Assembly (NCBI RefSeq): GCF_002109325.1 | Contig: NZ_CP015348.1 | Location: forward strand, 835,001 to 899,000 | Length of the DNA: 64,000 bases | Origin: Sporosarcina ureae | GTDB lineage: Bacteria; Bacillota; Bacilli; Bacillales_A; Planococcaceae | Direction of reading: 5' to 3' | Shown here: positions 55,861 to 64,000 of the stretch, one piece after another | Layout of the letters: every line of letters starts with the position of its first letter | How positions within the stretch are numbered: the stretch's first letter is position 1 | Notes under the pieces: model-generated | The model's input: only the letters and a program-made list of their open reading frames with translations | Told to the model about the DNA's origin: nothing | Database searches by the model: none | Position numbers and translations under genes: made by a program

Positions 55861-56025
55861 GATCTAAGTACTCATACTATCAACGTAGGATGGAAGCGGA
55901 AGTTGGGGGCGACTCCCGATGGATCAGCGAAAGCCTTGAGACCCTGGACGGAGCGAAGCGTAGGAAGCGGCTCAAGCCGAGCCCATGGGAAAGCGTCCCC
56001 CAACTGGAGCTTCCATCCCGAACCA
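55861..56025. repeat. Composite intergenic repeat, copy 3, module I (reverse)
   Basis: Arms GGATGGAAGCGGAAGTTGGG (from 55888) and CCCAACTGGAGCTTCCATCC (to 56018) are the same pair as at 49195-49329 in reverse orientation. The interior (GGGAAAGCGT, then CGGCTTGAGCCG) is different from copy 2. No gene is visible in 55763-56106. Confidence 0.8.
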
Positions 56026-56106
56026 CTCACAAATTCACTCACTACTCCCAAGCACTTGCTTTGGAACTTGAACTTGAACTTGAACTTAAACAATTCCAGA
56101 AACAAC

Positions 56107-56132
56107 AAAAAACGCCCCACGTAGGAGGCGTT
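56107..56132 (-). terminator. Terminator after fadE
   Basis: AACGCCTCC and GGGGCGTT pair around TACGT, followed by six Ts on the minus strand. Confidence 0.85.
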
Positions 56133-56147
56133 ATGTCTGAGCTATAA

Positions 56148-57947
56148 TTATACGATATACTTCTCTGCTTCGATCAGCTTCTCAGCCGCTTCACGCTTCT
56201 TCGCAATCAAGTTATACGGATTGTTACGAGTCAACTTACGCAACGCCGAAATCATCATGCGCTGGTTGTCGCCGTCTACTGCTGCAAGCAATGTCTCTTT
56301 TGCTGCCGCTTCGATACGTCCGAACGCTTCTTGACAGAAGATCTGTGTATAAAGAAGCTTCTGGTTCTCTTTCTCTTCGCCGTTCTTGTTGATCGCCTTC
56401 TCCGTACGAAGCAATGCAGACTCCATACCGAATAGATCATTCGCAATATCTGCGATGTTCACAAGAATCTCTTGCTCTTGATCCAACTTCGTGCCATAAC
56501 GCTGTGCTGCAAGTCCTGCAACCAAGATGCCGATTTTCTTCGCGTTCTTCACAAGCGCCTTCTCTTGAGCCAATGCTTCGTCGCCCACTTCTTCCGGCAT
56601 AAGCATTAACAACTCTTCTTGCAATGCTTGTGCTTGTTGAAGCAATGGCAATTCGCCTTTCATTGCTTTCTTCAAGAATGTGCCTGGAACGATCATTCGG
56701 TTGATTTCATTCGTTCCTTCGAAAATACGGTTAATACGTGAGTCGCGGTAGATACGCTCTACTTCGTACTCAGCCATGAAGCCGTAACCGCCGTGGATTT
56801 GAACCGCTTCGTCAGAGATGTAATCCAACACTTCTGAACCTACTACTTTATTGATAGAACATTCAATTGCGTATTCAGCAATGGAAGCCGCCACTTTTGC
56901 GCCGTCTTTTTGCTCTTCAGGGCTCATCGCCGCGTTACGCTCTTCGAAGTATCCAACTGTACGATAGATCAAGCTTTCTGTTGCGTACAACATAGAAGCC
57001 ATCGTACCGAATTTTTCTTTCGTTAAGTTGAATGAAGAAATCGGTGTGTCGAACTGCTTACGCTGATTCGCATATTTGATAGCCAATTCAAGTGCACGCT
57101 TCGATCCGCCGATTGTACCTACTCCAAGCTTGTACCGACCGATGTTTAGAATGTTGAACGCGATCACGTGTCCGCGACCAATTTCACCTAATAAGTTTTC
57201 AACAGGTACTTCTGCGTCTTCTAGAATCAACGTACGTGTAGAAGATGATTTGATACCCATTTTCTTCTCTTCGGGTCCTACTGAAACGCCTGGATATTCT
57301 TTTTCTACGATAAACGCTGTGAACTTGTCGCCATCTACTTTTGCGTAGACTACGAATACATCAGCAAATGCAGAGTTTGTGATCCACTGTTTTTCACCGT
57401 TCAGTACATAGTGTGTACCTGCAGCGTTTAATTTAGCAGTGGTCTTCGCGCCTAATGCGTCTGATCCTGAGCTTGGCTCTGTCAATGCATAAGCGGAAAT
57501 TTTCGCTCCACTTGCGGAGTTTGGCAAGTACTTCATTTTTTGTTCATGGTTACCGAATAGAACGATCGGTAATGTACCGATCCCTACGTGCGCTCCGTGA
57601 GTGATTGAGAAGCCGCCTGCCACTGATAATTTCTCCGCAATCAATGCAGATGAAATCTTATCTAGTGCAAGTCCCTCATACTCTTCTGGAATATCTGCTG
57701 CTAGAAGACCTAGATCTCCAGCTTTCTTCAGCAATGTTACAGAGTTTTCAAATTCATGGTTCTCTAGCTTTTCAATTAACGGTGTTACGTCGTTTTTTAC
57801 GTACTCTTCCGTTGTTTTGGCAATCATCTTTTGCTCATCTGTGAAGTCCTCTGGTGTAAATACGCGACTTGCGTCCATATCCTCAGTTAAAAATGCGCCA
57901 CCTTTTACGAATTCAGTCATAGTAGTTCCCTCCATAGCTTTAGTCAT
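56148..57947 (-). CDS. fadE: Acyl-CoA dehydrogenase FadE (YusJ)
   Basis: A 599-residue FAD-dependent acyl-CoA dehydrogenase, first step of fatty-acid beta-oxidation. It has YALTEPSSGSDALGAKTTA (FAD site), WITNSAFADVFVVYAKV and the C-terminal IHGGYGFMAEYEVERIYRDSRINRIFEGTNEINR with the catalytic Glu. The last 170 residues are the extra helical domain of the long YusJ form. Two starts have good ribosome sites: ATG 57947 (AGGGGGAA) and ATG 57920 (GGAGGG). It is last in fadN-fadA-fadE. Confidence 0.94.
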   Translation of the reverse strand: MTKAMEGTTMTEFVKGGAFLTEDMDASRVFTPEDFTDEQKMIAKTTEEYVKNDVTPLIEKLENHEFENSVTLLKKAGDLGLLAADIPEEYEGLALDKISSALIAEKLSVAGGFSITHGAHVGIGTLPIVLFGNHEQKMKYLPNSASGAKISAYALTEPSSGSDALGAKTTAKLNAAGTHYVLNGEKQWITNSAFADVFVVYAKVDGDKFTAFIVEKEYPGVSVGPEEKKMGIKSSSTRTLILEDAEVPVENLLGEIGRGHVIAFNILNIGRYKLGVGTIGGSKRALELAIKYANQRKQFDTPISSFNLTKEKFGTMASMLYATESLIYRTVGYFEERNAAMSPEEQKDGAKVAASIAEYAIECSINKVVGSEVLDYISDEAVQIHGGYGFMAEYEVERIYRDSRINRIFEGTNEINRMIVPGTFLKKAMKGELPLLQQAQALQEELLMLMPEEVGDEALAQEKALVKNAKKIGILVAGLAAQRYGTKLDQEQEILVNIADIANDLFGMESALLRTEKAINKNGEEKENQKLLYTQIFCQEAFGRIEAAAKETLLAAVDGDNQRMMISALRKLTRNNPYNLIAKKREAAEKLIEAEKYIV

Positions 57948-57980
57948 ATAATTTCCCCCTATTGTTTGTCTGTATTATTT

Positions 57981-59156
57981 TTATAGAACTTCGAACACTC
58001 CAGCTGCTCCCATTCCGCCACCGATACACATCGTGACGACACCGTACTTTTTGCCTTGGCGTTTCAATTCATTAATTAATTTCAACGTCAAAATAGTTCC
58101 TGTTGCGCCTAGTGGATGACCTGATGAAATCGCGCCACCATTGACGTTCACTTTATCTGTATCAAGTCCTAGTTCGCGAATAACTGCGAGCGACTGAGAG
58201 GCAAATGCTTCATTGAGCTCAAAAAGATCGATATCTTCAATAGATAAACCTGCAAGCTTCAATGCTTTAGGCACAGCTACAATCGGTCCGATCCCCATCA
58301 CTTCTGGTGGAACGCCGCCTACTGCGAATGAAAGGAATTTTGCCATCGGCTTCAAGCCGCGCTGTTCAGCAACTTCTCGATCCATTAATAAGACCATTCC
58401 TGCACCGTCAGATGTTTGTGACGCGTTACCAGCTGTTACGGAACCTTTCGCTGCGAATGCCGGACGTAATTTCCCCAGTACTTCCGTCGTCGTGCCAGGA
58501 CGCACGCCTTCATCCATTTCGAATAAAACCGTCTTTTCCTGATACTTGCCGTCTGCATCGACAAAACGCTTCGTTACTTCAACAGGTACAATCTCATCAA
58601 CAAATTTATTTTCTTTGATTGCCGCTTCCGTACGTTTATGTGATTCGACTGCGAACGCGTCCTGATCTTCACGTGAGATACCATACTTTTGCGCCACTTG
58701 CTCGGCTGTATGTCCCATTCCCATATAATATTCAGGCGCTTCTTCTGCTAATTTAAAGTTTGGACGAATCGTGTTTCCCATCATCGGAACCATACTCATC
58801 GATTCAACGCCACCTGCTAAGACAGCTTCTGAGTGACCGAGCATGATTCGCTCTGCTGCATAGGCGATCGACTGTAAGCCAGATGAACAAAAGCGGTTGA
58901 CCGTTACGGCTGGTGTCGTATCCGGTAACCCTGCCAATGCGCCAATATTACGCGCTACGTTCATTCCTTGTTCCGCTTCAGGCATGGCACAACCGATGAT
59001 TAAATCATCGATCGGTCCATCATAATTCCCTGCACGTTTCAATGTTTCCTTTATAGTCAACGCCCCAAGATCATCCGGACGGACAGTTGCCAAAGAACCT
59101 CTTCCTGCTTTTCCAATCGGTGTTCGAGCACCGGCTACAATTACTGCTTCGCGCAT
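57981..59156 (-). CDS. fadA: Acetyl-CoA acyltransferase FadA (YusK)
   Basis: A 391-residue thiolase. The nucleophilic Cys is in VNRFCSSGLQSIAYAAE, and the C-terminal NVNGGAISSGHPLGATGT and VVTMCIGGGMGAA hold the His and second Cys. It performs the last step of beta-oxidation. It is 27 nt after fadN and 33 nt before fadE. Confidence 0.95.
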   Translation of the reverse strand: MREAVIVAGARTPIGKAGRGSLATVRPDDLGALTIKETLKRAGNYDGPIDDLIIGCAMPEAEQGMNVARNIGALAGLPDTTPAVTVNRFCSSGLQSIAYAAERIMLGHSEAVLAGGVESMSMVPMMGNTIRPNFKLAEEAPEYYMGMGHTAEQVAQKYGISREDQDAFAVESHKRTEAAIKENKFVDEIVPVEVTKRFVDADGKYQEKTVLFEMDEGVRPGTTTEVLGKLRPAFAAKGSVTAGNASQTSDGAGMVLLMDREVAEQRGLKPMAKFLSFAVGGVPPEVMGIGPIVAVPKALKLAGLSIEDIDLFELNEAFASQSLAVIRELGLDTDKVNVNGGAISSGHPLGATGTILTLKLINELKRQGKKYGVVTMCIGGGMGAAGVFEVL

Positions 59157-59183
59157 TCTGTTTCCTCCTTTAACTATCTCTCA

Positions 59184-61568
59184 TCAGTTACGTAACGGCT
59201 TACCCTTGACCAGCATATGCTGCATACGCTGCTGTGATTTCGGTTCTGCTACTAAACTTAAAAATGCTTCGCGTTCTAAATCAAGTAAGTACTGCTCATC
59301 TACACGTGTACCGTACGGAATTTTTCCGCCTGCTAGCACGTACGCGAGTTTCTTCGCAATTTTCAAATCATGTTCGCTAATGAATCCAGAACCGTACATG
59401 CCTTCAGCTGCTAACAATAATGTCGCATAGCCCGAATCGCCTGTTACGGGAACTTTCGCTCGCTTTGGTGCAACGTAGCCCGCTTCAAATAAAGCCAGTG
59501 CCGCTTGCTTCGCATCATAAATCTGGTGATCTGGATTGACACTTATGCCGTCTGCAAAGTCGAGGAAGTTATTCTCTCTTGCTTCGTCAGCCGATGTTGA
59601 AACTTTCGCCATCGCGATCGATTCGAATACTTTATTCGCAATATGTTGATAATCAGTAGGTACACCGTTCGGTAGACCTTTCAGATGCTTCTGATACAAG
59701 TTGACGTTTCCGCCACCTCCAGGAATCAAGCCTACCCCTACTTCAACAAGTCCCATATACGTTTCCATAGATGCCTGAATATGTGCAGCTGGAAGACAAA
59801 CTTCCGCCCCGCCACCTAGCGTCATCTGGAATGGTGCCACAACAACTGGCTTGCCACTATATTTAATCTTCAACATCGCATTCTGGAATGAACGGATGAC
59901 AAAGTCGAGTTCAAAGATATTATCATCTTGCGCTTCCATTAAAATCATGCCTAGGTTTGCGCCGACACAGAAGTTTTTCCCCTGATTCCCGATCACAAGC
60001 CCTTTGAAGTTCTTCTCCACTTCATCTACCGCGAAGTTGATCATCTGAATGATGTCTAGACCAATAGCATTTGATTGTGAATGGAATTCTAGTAGAGCTA
60101 CGCCATCGCCAAGATCGATCAAGCTTGCGCCAGAATTTTTCTTGATCACGCCGTGCTTTTTCTTATACTGCTTCAAGTTGATAGCTTTCTCATTTACTTG
60201 CACAACCTGATAGTCCGAGCCGTCGAAGTAGTACGTGTCGCCATCCTCTTCTTTATAGAAAGTTTCATAGCCTTTATCGAGCAATGACTGAACGAATTCA
60301 GGAATTTCCTTACCTTCTTCTTTTAGCATGTCAACAGACTTCTTCACGCCGATTGCGTCCCAAATTTCAAACGGTCCTTGCGTCCAGCCGAAGCCCCATT
60401 TCATTGCGTTGTCGATCGAAACGATATCGTCTGCAATTTCTCCATGAAGTTGGGCAGCATATAGCATTGTCGGTGTTAATGTATTCCACAAAATCTCGCC
60501 TGCACGATCTTTTGCATACAGCAATGTTTTCACTTTGTTAGCTAGTCCTTTTTGCTGTTTTGCCATTTCGATTGAAGGCGCTTTCATTTTCTGTGTAGGA
60601 ATATATTCTAATGTCTTCATATCGAGTTCAAGAATATCTCGGCCTTCTTTAACGTAGAAGCCTTGTTTCGCCTTCGCACCGATCCAGCCATTATCAATCA
60701 TTTTCGTAACGACGTCTGGCAATTCGAAGATTTTTTGCTCTTCACCTGTCGTTTGATCGTAGACGTTTTTCGCAACGTGCATATACGTGTCTAGTCCCAC
60801 TACATCCAATGTACGGAATGTTGCGGATTTCGGACGACCGATCAATGTACCTGTAATTGAATCGATTTCTCCGATTGTATAACCGCGTTCTAGCATTTCA
60901 TGCAATGTCACTTGTAAACCATACGTACCGATTCGGTTGCCGATAAAGTTTGGTGTATCTTTCGCAATGACGACTCCCTTACCTAAACGATCCTCACCGA
61001 ACACTGTCATGAACTCGACAACTTCAGGTGATGTGGTTTTTGTAGGAATAATCTCAAGCAATTTCAAGTATCTTGGAGGATTGAAGAAGTGTGTGCCAAG
61101 GAAGTGTTTCTGGAAATCTTCCGAACGTCCTTCTGTCATCGCTTCAATACTAATACCCGATGTATTGGATGAAATGATGGTGCCTGGCTTTCGCACATTT
61201 TCAATCTTTTCATATAAACTCTTTTTAATATCAAGGTTTTCTACGACGACTTCAATGATCCAATCTACGTCTTTCAATTGATCCAAATGGTCCTCGAAAT
61301 TTCCTGGTGTAAGTAATGCTAAGCTTTTCTTCGTTGTCAGAGGTGCCGGCTTTTGTTTTTGTAATTTCTCCAATGCTGTAGCCGCAAACTTATTACGGAA
61401 CTTTGGATCGTCATACGTTAATCCTTTGGCCTCGTCGTCTGCACCTAATTTCGGTGGTACGATATCCAATAAAAGTACGGGAATGCCAATATTCGCTAAG
61501 TGTGCTGCAATACCAGAACCCATAACTCCAGATCCTAAAACTGCTGCTTTTCTAATTTGATAAGTCAC
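59184..61568 (-). CDS. fadN: 3-hydroxyacyl-CoA dehydrogenase / enoyl-CoA hydratase FadN (YusL)
   Basis: A 794-residue bifunctional enzyme. The N-terminal NAD domain has AAVLGSGVMGSGIAAHLANIG, and the dehydrogenase region HFFNPPRYLKLLEIIP. The C-terminal crotonase-like part (about residues 490-680) has NFCVGANLGMILM and MTLGGGAEVCLPA. GTG 61568 follows AGGGGAGGA; the upstream frame covers the FadR operator. It is first in the fadN-fadA-fadE operon. Confidence 0.95.
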   Translation of the reverse strand: MTYQIRKAAVLGSGVMGSGIAAHLANIGIPVLLLDIVPPKLGADDEAKGLTYDDPKFRNKFAATALEKLQKQKPAPLTTKKSLALLTPGNFEDHLDQLKDVDWIIEVVVENLDIKKSLYEKIENVRKPGTIISSNTSGISIEAMTEGRSEDFQKHFLGTHFFNPPRYLKLLEIIPTKTTSPEVVEFMTVFGEDRLGKGVVIAKDTPNFIGNRIGTYGLQVTLHEMLERGYTIGEIDSITGTLIGRPKSATFRTLDVVGLDTYMHVAKNVYDQTTGEEQKIFELPDVVTKMIDNGWIGAKAKQGFYVKEGRDILELDMKTLEYIPTQKMKAPSIEMAKQQKGLANKVKTLLYAKDRAGEILWNTLTPTMLYAAQLHGEIADDIVSIDNAMKWGFGWTQGPFEIWDAIGVKKSVDMLKEEGKEIPEFVQSLLDKGYETFYKEEDGDTYYFDGSDYQVVQVNEKAINLKQYKKKHGVIKKNSGASLIDLGDGVALLEFHSQSNAIGLDIIQMINFAVDEVEKNFKGLVIGNQGKNFCVGANLGMILMEAQDDNIFELDFVIRSFQNAMLKIKYSGKPVVVAPFQMTLGGGAEVCLPAAHIQASMETYMGLVEVGVGLIPGGGGNVNLYQKHLKGLPNGVPTDYQHIANKVFESIAMAKVSTSADEARENNFLDFADGISVNPDHQIYDAKQAALALFEAGYVAPKRAKVPVTGDSGYATLLLAAEGMYGSGFISEHDLKIAKKLAYVLAGGKIPYGTRVDEQYLLDLEREAFLSLVAEPKSQQRMQHMLVKGKPLRN

Positions 61569-61592
61569 GTGCAATCCTCCCCTTATGTTCTT

Positions 61593-61610
61593 TGAATGAA
61601 CACTCATTCA
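61593..61610. promoter_or_regulatory. FadR-type operator upstream of fadN
   Basis: TGAATGA-N4-TCATTCA is an exact match to the FadR (YsiA) box of Bacillus. It begins 25 nt upstream of the fadN GTG and directly follows a TATAAA -10-like element, so a bound TetR-type FadR would block initiation until long-chain acyl-CoA is present. Confidence 0.85.
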
Positions 61611-61776
61611 TTTATAGCGTAAAAAAAATACGCATTGCCTATAATTGCTAGTATAAATCATTTGAAACTATTTCGCAATATTTATTTCATATTTAATCTG
61701 ACTTTTTAAAATAAGCACTTTAATTCCCAATGCTTTAGAATCATTGTACACTATTCATTGAATGGAGGCGATAGAA

Positions 61777-62097
61777 ATGAAAGAAATTAAAACAGCAAGT
61801 GAGTTTGAAGAAATCATTGCGAGCGACAAACCAGTGCTTGTGAAGTTTGAAGCTGGCTGGTGCCCTGACTGTAAGCGTATGGACATGTTCATCGATCCAA
61901 TCGTTGAAAAATACGATACATACACATGGTATGATGCGGATCGCGACGTTATTCCTGAAATCGCTGAGAAGTATGAAGTCATGGGTATTCCAAGCTTGTT
62001 AGTCTTCAAAAATGGTGAAAAGCATGCACACTTGCATAGTGCGTTTGCGAAGTCACCTGAACAAGTTATGGCGTTCTTAGATGAAGTAAAGATCTAA
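61777..62097 (+). CDS. Thioredoxin-family protein
   Basis: A 106-residue thioredoxin-fold protein with the motif VKFEAGWCPDCKRMDMF and cis-Pro MGIPSLLVFKNGEK. The active site WCPDC differs from WCGPC, as in YdbP-like proteins. ATG 61777 follows GGAGGCGA. It is monocistronic with a terminator. Confidence 0.88.
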   Translation: MKEIKTASEFEEIIASDKPVLVKFEAGWCPDCKRMDMFIDPIVEKYDTYTWYDADRDVIPEIAEKYEVMGIPSLLVFKNGEKHAHLHSAFAKSPEQVMAFLDEVKI

Positions 62098-62108
62098 AGA
62101 TGGTAATA

Positions 62109-62147
62109 AAAATGCTGAGAGCCTCTAGGTTCTCAGCATTTGTTTTA
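62109..62147 (+). terminator. Terminator after the thioredoxin-like gene
   Basis: AAATGCTGAGA and TCTCAGCATTT form a perfect 11-bp stem around GCCTCTAGGT, followed by GTTTT. Confidence 0.92.
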
Positions 62148-62164
62148 TAGTTTAGTTTGAAGGT

Positions 62165-62302
62165 CTAAGAGCGGTTGCGTGGCGGCTATGAGTGGTTAAC
62201 ACGGCTGATAGAGCGCTCAACGGCCTGGATAGGGCGGTCGCGCGGTTGGCTAGAGCAGTCTAACCGGTTACATAGAGCGGTCACGCGGATTCATTGAGCA
62301 TT
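62165..62302. repeat. Intergenic 21-bp periodic array, copy D
   Basis: Six to seven units begin TATGAGTG, ATAGAGCG, ATAGGGCG or TAGAGCAG, mostly 21 bp apart with one 22-bp step. Same orientation as copy C. It fills the gap between the thioredoxin terminator and the peptidase gene. Confidence 0.8.
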
Positions 62303-62350
62303 TCAGCATTCCCAGCCCCATAACATACCCACTAAAAGGAGGCATTCAGC

Positions 62351-62866
62351 ATGTCCAAATACATAGAAGTGAAAGGCAAATCACAATATGATCACGACAT
62401 TGAACCACGCTATCGTCCATCGGCTTGCGGGTCTGTTACAGCGTATGTATTGTTGCGCCATTTCTTTCCCACCGAACAAACTCCTTCTATTAATGAGCTG
62501 TATCGAACATTAGGTAGTACGAAGATTGGTTTGCCTACTTGGCGGTTTGTTCGTAGGCTGAACCAAATGCTCGGCTCGCAATGGAATGTGAAAGTTTGTA
62601 CTGTACAGCAGGCAATTGAACAGATCGATGAAGACCGTCCTGTTGCGTTGAAATTTGATAAATGGTTCAAATTCAAATGGCGTAGTCGTTTTTCATTCAA
62701 TTACCACTGGGTCGTAATGGTTGGCTATGAATATGTAGACAATCAACTGCTTGTACTCGTTCATGATCACGGTGGCAGAAATAGCGCGAGCCGTGTACGC
62801 TCTATCCCTTATGAGCCGAATAAAAAGATTTTGACGTTTGTTACGATCGAACCGTTAAAACGGTGA
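62351..62866 (+). CDS. C39-like papain-fold peptidase domain protein
   Basis: A 171-residue protein without signal peptide. The putative catalytic Cys is in YRPSACGSVTAYVLLRHF, the His in FNYHWVVMVGYEYV and the Asp in VHDHGGRNSASRVRSIPY, as in the Peptidase_C39_2 group. Its substrate is unknown. AAAGGAGG precedes ATG 62351. The 3' end overlaps the convergent ypcP gene by 12 bases. Confidence 0.75.
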   Translation: MSKYIEVKGKSQYDHDIEPRYRPSACGSVTAYVLLRHFFPTEQTPSINELYRTLGSTKIGLPTWRFVRRLNQMLGSQWNVKVCTVQQAIEQIDEDRPVALKFDKWFKFKWRSRFSFNYHWVVMVGYEYVDNQLLVLVHDHGGRNSASRVRSIPYEPNKKILTFVTIEPLKR

Positions 62867-63742
62867 AACCGGTAGGCCTTGTTTTGCAATCATGGAGTAG
62901 CCCTGTTCTTCCATTACTTTGGCGGTTTCTACCGTGAACTCGGGAATGATCAATTCTTCTAGCGGATCATCCAGCTTGATTTCACAATGAATCGTTGCGA
63001 GATCTCTTGATATCATCAACATCTCTTCTTCTGCGTTTAGCTTCTTTTGCAAACCTGCCGTTAAGTTTTCTTTCGCTGCAAGCACGCCATCGACCGAACC
63101 ATACTCCTGTATGAGCTTCAATGCCGTCTTCGGTCCAATCCCCTTCACACCAGGATATCCGTCGCTCGAATCTCCAGTAAATGCTTTCATATCAATAAAT
63201 TGCTTCGGCGTAATTCCATACTCTTCTATAAAACGTGCTTCCGTGTATTCATCATACTGCGTGAATCCTTTTTTCGTTAGCGCAATCGACACATCCGGTT
63301 TCAACAACTGGAGTAAATCTTTATCCCCCGATACTACGGTCAATTTGGCTTCGTCTTTCCACGTTTCAACTAGCGAACCAATCAGATCATCCGCTTCCAT
63401 GTTCTTAATTCCATAACTCTTCCATCTTAGCGTTTCCGATACTTCGCGTGCCATATCGAACTGTGGAATTAATTCTGGTGCAGGTGCTGGGCGATGCGCT
63501 TTATAGTCTGCGAATAATTCATTACGAAATGTTTTCGATCCCATATCCCAGCACACCGCCAAATGTGTCGGTTGGAAAATCGAGATGGCACTCATCGTGT
63601 GACGTGCAAACCCTTGTACCCCGTTCGTCGGTACATCCATTGCATTGCGGAAAAACTGACCACTATGTGCCGTCGCAAAAAACGAACGGAACAAGAGCGC
63701 CATTCCGTCTACTACTAAAATATGCGGTTTATTTTCATTCAT
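62855..63742 (-). CDS. ypcP: 5'-3' exonuclease YpcP
   Basis: A 295-residue FEN/Pol I-type 5' nuclease. The N-terminal VVDGMALLFRSFFA, MEADDLIGSLV and VVSGDKDLLQLL carry the metal-binding Asp residues, and GVKGIGPKTALKLIQEYGS is the helix-3-turn-helix. It backs up Pol I in RNA-primer removal in B. subtilis. It converges on the peptidase gene with overlapping 3' ends and no intergenic terminator. Confidence 0.93.
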   Translation of the reverse strand: MNENKPHILVVDGMALLFRSFFATAHSGQFFRNAMDVPTNGVQGFARHTMSAISIFQPTHLAVCWDMGSKTFRNELFADYKAHRPAPAPELIPQFDMAREVSETLRWKSYGIKNMEADDLIGSLVETWKDEAKLTVVSGDKDLLQLLKPDVSIALTKKGFTQYDEYTEARFIEEYGITPKQFIDMKAFTGDSSDGYPGVKGIGPKTALKLIQEYGSVDGVLAAKENLTAGLQKKLNAEEEMLMISRDLATIHCEIKLDDPLEELIIPEFTVETAKVMEEQGYSMIAKQGLPVSPF

Positions 63743-63858
63743 TATAGTCCACTTCCTTCACCTATAGTTTAGCACAGCTGTCGAACGAAGAGAGAATAAG
63801 GTCAAATGACTATCAGGCTGCATATGATAAAACGAATAGAAAAAGGAGGCGTAATGAG

Positions 63859-64000
63859 TTGAATCCACAAGACGAATTTATGTGGTATCCACAATACACA
63901 GATCAAAATTGGCAAGGTGCTGATCCACAAGGCTTCTCTACAGCGCAATCGTTTTCACCTTGGCAACCTTGGTTTTCAGGATCACAAGGTTTTCCAGGTA
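63859..64000 (+). CDS. Gln/Trp/Pro-rich protein, 5' part
   Basis: The frame opens at TTG 63859, 9 nt after AAGGAGG, and runs off the window end. The visible 47 residues begin NPQDEFMWYPQYTDQNWQG and continue with many Gln, Trp, Phe, Pro and Ser (FSPWQPWFSGSQGFPG). The upstream ATG 63854 is followed at once by a stop. Low-complexity proteins of this type are often spore-coat or surface proteins; no family is recognised. Confidence 0.65.
   Translation, partial: MNPQDEFMWYPQYTDQNWQGADPQGFSTAQSFSPWQPWFSGSQGFPG

Overview
The window is a chromosomal segment of a spore-forming, low-to-moderate-GC member of the Bacillales. Gene order follows, block by block, the Bacillus subtilis yug-yuf/mrp-yui-yum-yut-yun-suf-yus stretch. 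The sporulation gene yunB, the SufCDSUB order, SAM-I and lysine riboswitches and a FadR-type operator all fit. The intergenic repeats and several TTG starts suggest a Planococcaceae member such as Sporosarcina; that is an inference, because no database was searched. No rRNA, tRNA, CRISPR array, transposase or prophage was seen.

Layout. 1-492: 3' end of an MgtC-type membrane protein. 599-2125: iron alcohol dehydrogenase and yuzA. 2167-7802: arginine/ornithine/proline catabolism (rocA-rocD, rocG) with a divergent RocR-like regulator whose AAA+ domain is degenerate. 7913-13936: yugI, yugE, a small membrane protein, cyclophilin, an MFS exporter, a class A penicillin-binding protein and yufK. 14120-19889: complete mrpABCDEFG Na+/H+ antiporter operon. 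19908-22794: a frameshifted glycine-rich protein, pepA, yuiD, yuiB. 23011-30830: two NDH-2-like flavoproteins, Fe-S carriers (erpA-like, yutI), yuzD, yuzB, yutF-yutE, yutD. 30831-35707: lipA, metP-metS, and an NhaC-family transporter behind a lysine riboswitch. 35770-39654: yunB, yunD-yunE-yunF. 39828-43594: a glutaredoxin/rhodanese operon behind a CsoR/CstR-like operator, a heptad-repeat coiled-coil protein, and a nitronate monooxygenase / MarR / thioesterase group sharing a palindrome. 43663-48864: sufCDSUB. 49635-55496: a dicarboxylate-type symporter, metNIQ behind a SAM riboswitch, yusE, yusF, gcvH, yusI. 56148-61568: fadN-fadA-fadE under a FadR box. 61777-64000: a thioredoxin-like protein, a C39-like peptidase, 5'-3' exonuclease ypcP and a truncated Gln/Trp/Pro-rich gene.

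Functional links. Fe-S assembly (Suf) supplies LipA and the A-type and NfU-type carriers, and LipA supplies GcvH. rocA-rocD-rocG convert ornithine and P5C through glutamate to 2-oxoglutarate. Sulfur and methionine handling recurs (metNIQ, metPS, rhodanese/glutaredoxin), as does sodium-coupled transport (Mrp, MetP, lysine transporter, symporter).

The least explained parts are: (i) the RocR-like protein lacking GAFTGA, Walker B and arginine finger; (ii) two families of intergenic repeats, a 21-bp periodic array at four loci and a composite hairpin element at three loci; (iii) small genes of 45-50 codons that are easily missed; and (iv) a G5-tract frameshift in the glycine-rich protein. Coordinates were counted by hand, so site positions may be off by a base or two.
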